Assembly (NCBI GenBank): GCA_964512995.1 | Contig: CAZELM010000062.1 | Location: 1 to 23,112, forward strand | DNA length: 23,112 nt | Source: CAZELM01 sp964512995 | GTDB taxonomy: Bacteria; CSSED10-310 | Direction of reading: 5' to 3' | Shown: piece after piece, positions 22,223 through 23,112 of the stretch | Position numbering within the stretch: the stretch's first letter is position 1 | How the letters are laid out: each line of letters opens with the position of its first letter | Position numbers and translations under genes: made by a program | Notes under the pieces: model-generated | What the model was told of the DNA's origin: nothing | Seen by the model: the letters and a program-made list of their open reading frames with translations, nothing else | Database searches by the model: none

Positions 22223-23112
22223 TTATTTGACACCGGTCCATTGCACCGTTAAAGTGCTCCAATAACTGTTATCCATGCTGTCAATCGTGCTTGGTTGCGC
22301 CTGAAATGAAATCAGGTCGTCCGCATTTGCTTTCCAGGATAAGTTCCCGATGACCTGCTGCCATTTACTGACACCGGCTGCCAGTGTATATGTTTTGGGA
22401 TCGCCATTAACGAGAATTCGCATAGAACTATAGGATCCGCCGTATATCACATCATAATTGGCACACGCGGTGATCACTCCGGGTTTTTTGATTTTTAGAG
22501 TGCCGTCACTGAGCATTTCAAACACATTGGGATCGGAATTCTGGCGGATATTACTATATTTCAGATTTATGAAGTCTCCCGTGGGGGTGGTAAAATCCGC
22601 AGCATTGGTCAACCATGCGGTGAATGCTTCGGTGCTGAGCATGTTTGATGCCTTGATCGAACCGTTTACATCCAAAGCGGCGGTTGGTGCGGTTGTTCCG
22701 ATACCGATATTGCCACCCATGAGTGTCAGTCCAGCAGCAGCATCTGTTTGCAGAATATGGATATTGGCTGTGTCATTGTAATTGATTTGGAGATTTCGTC
22801 CGCCATCGCTTTCGGACCGAAGATTCAACAGGGTGGTTTGACCCGCTGGCGCATTCACGAATATGCGGGAATCACCGGGAGTGGAAGTGCCGATACCGAT
22901 GTTTCCTGTGGCATTATCATAATAGACATTAGCCCCATCTGCTGCACCGTTGTTATTATAGATGAACTGGCTATGGATACCCGCAACGGGTCCGGTTGGT
23001 CCTTGAGGTCCCACGGGTCCATCTGGACCTTGTGCTCCCGGAATCCCCTGTTCGCCCTGCGGTCCAATCGGCCCTGTCGGTCCCTGGTTACCGGGGATTC
23101 CCTGTGGACCAG
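22223..23112 (-). CDS. collagen-like stalk protein with C1q/TNF-like head, N-terminus beyond the window
   Basis: The frame stays open to the window edge (last whole codon at 23110), so only the C-terminal 295 aa are visible. The visible part begins inside Gly-X-Y repeats (about 15 triplets, GPQGIPGNQGPTGP and on), so any start codon within them would be false. Then comes the fibre cassette shared with the neighbouring gene (VAGIHSQFIYNN ... VNAPAGQTTLLNL) and a distinct head (last 130 residues) with the C1q/TNF-like jelly-roll pattern: DGTLKIKKPGVITACANYDVIYGG, SMRILVNGD, and a final STLTVQWTGV strand. Bacterial C1q-like heads on collagen stalks usually form trimeric surface or spore fibres; the role here is inferred. 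It lies upstream of the related fibre gene on the same strand, with an apparent terminator between. Confidence 0.82.
   Translation of the reverse strand, partial: GPQGIPGNQGPTGPIGPQGEQGIPGAQGPDGPVGPQGPTGPVAGIHSQFIYNNNGAADGANVYYDNATGNIGIGTSTPGDSRIFVNAPAGQTTLLNLRSESDGGRNLQINYNDTANIHILQTDAAAGLTLMGGNIGIGTTAPTAALDVNGSIKASNMLSTEAFTAWLTNAADFTTPTGDFINLKYSNIRQNSDPNVFEMLSDGTLKIKKPGVITACANYDVIYGGSYSSMRILVNGDPKTYTLAAGVSKWQQVIGNLSWKANADDLISFQAQPSTIDSMDNSYWSTLTVQWTGVK

Noticed and set aside
22223..23014. Start codon of the right-edge fibre gene at 23014
   Set aside because: It is a GTG valine codon inside the Gly-X-Y repeat, and the frame continues open to the window edge; the true start is outside.

Overview
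The window reads as chromosomal DNA of moderate GC from a didermic (Gram-negative-type) and probably uncultured bacterium. The signs are a PilT-type retraction ATPase pair, a sigma-54 enhancer-binding protein, Sec signal peptides on large modular exoproteins, a dockerin-like calcium-binding tail, collagen-like stalk proteins and a bacterial TMTC-like membrane protein. This mixture suits a candidate phylum with large secreted proteins, but I cannot place it taxonomically. I see no phage, transposon, integrase, CRISPR array, rRNA or tRNA. Almost every gene has a clear GGAG-type ribosome binding site, and I used these to correct several starts.

Layout. 1-163: tandem 43-bp repeat built from 21/22-bp half units. 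209-7266 (minus strand): esterase, ATP-grasp enzyme and secreted gluzincin-like metalloprotease in one direction, then an intrinsic terminator, then a TMTC-like TPR membrane protein whose start lies immediately behind that terminator. 7463-9783 (plus): two overlapping PilT/PilU-type ATPases. 9984-11744 (plus): secreted metallophosphoesterase with a dockerin-like C-terminus. 11770-12702 (minus): two-domain GNAT acetyltransferase. 12703-13996: 1.3 kb without a convincing protein gene. 13997-16906 (plus): TPR-GAF-AAA+-HTH sigma-54 activator. 16900-19128 (minus): large secreted protein of unknown function. 19281-20504 (plus): membrane-anchored SGNH-like hydrolase. 20531-23112 (minus): two related collagen-stalk surface proteins, the second cut by the window edge.

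The most interesting segment is the 1.3-kb gap. It contains a near-consensus sigma-54 promoter (13225-13240, 12 of 13 informative positions), dyad symmetries upstream where an activator would bind, then about 370 bp of G-rich, C-poor, stop-riddled DNA carrying several perfect hairpins and ending in a strong intrinsic terminator (13591-13625). Next to it, in the same direction, lies a sigma-54 activator with TPR and GAF sensory domains instead of a receiver domain. I propose a sigma-54-dependent structured noncoding RNA controlled by its neighbour, similar in logic (not in sequence) to the sRNAs driven by LuxO- or GlrR-type activators.

How the genes may work together: much of the window concerns the cell surface and exterior (protease, phosphoesterase, SGNH hydrolase, collagen-stalk fibres, type IV pilus retraction, possible glycosylation by the TMTC-like protein). 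The esterase/ATP-grasp pair looks like a small-molecule or peptide-ligation module. These functional links are inference.
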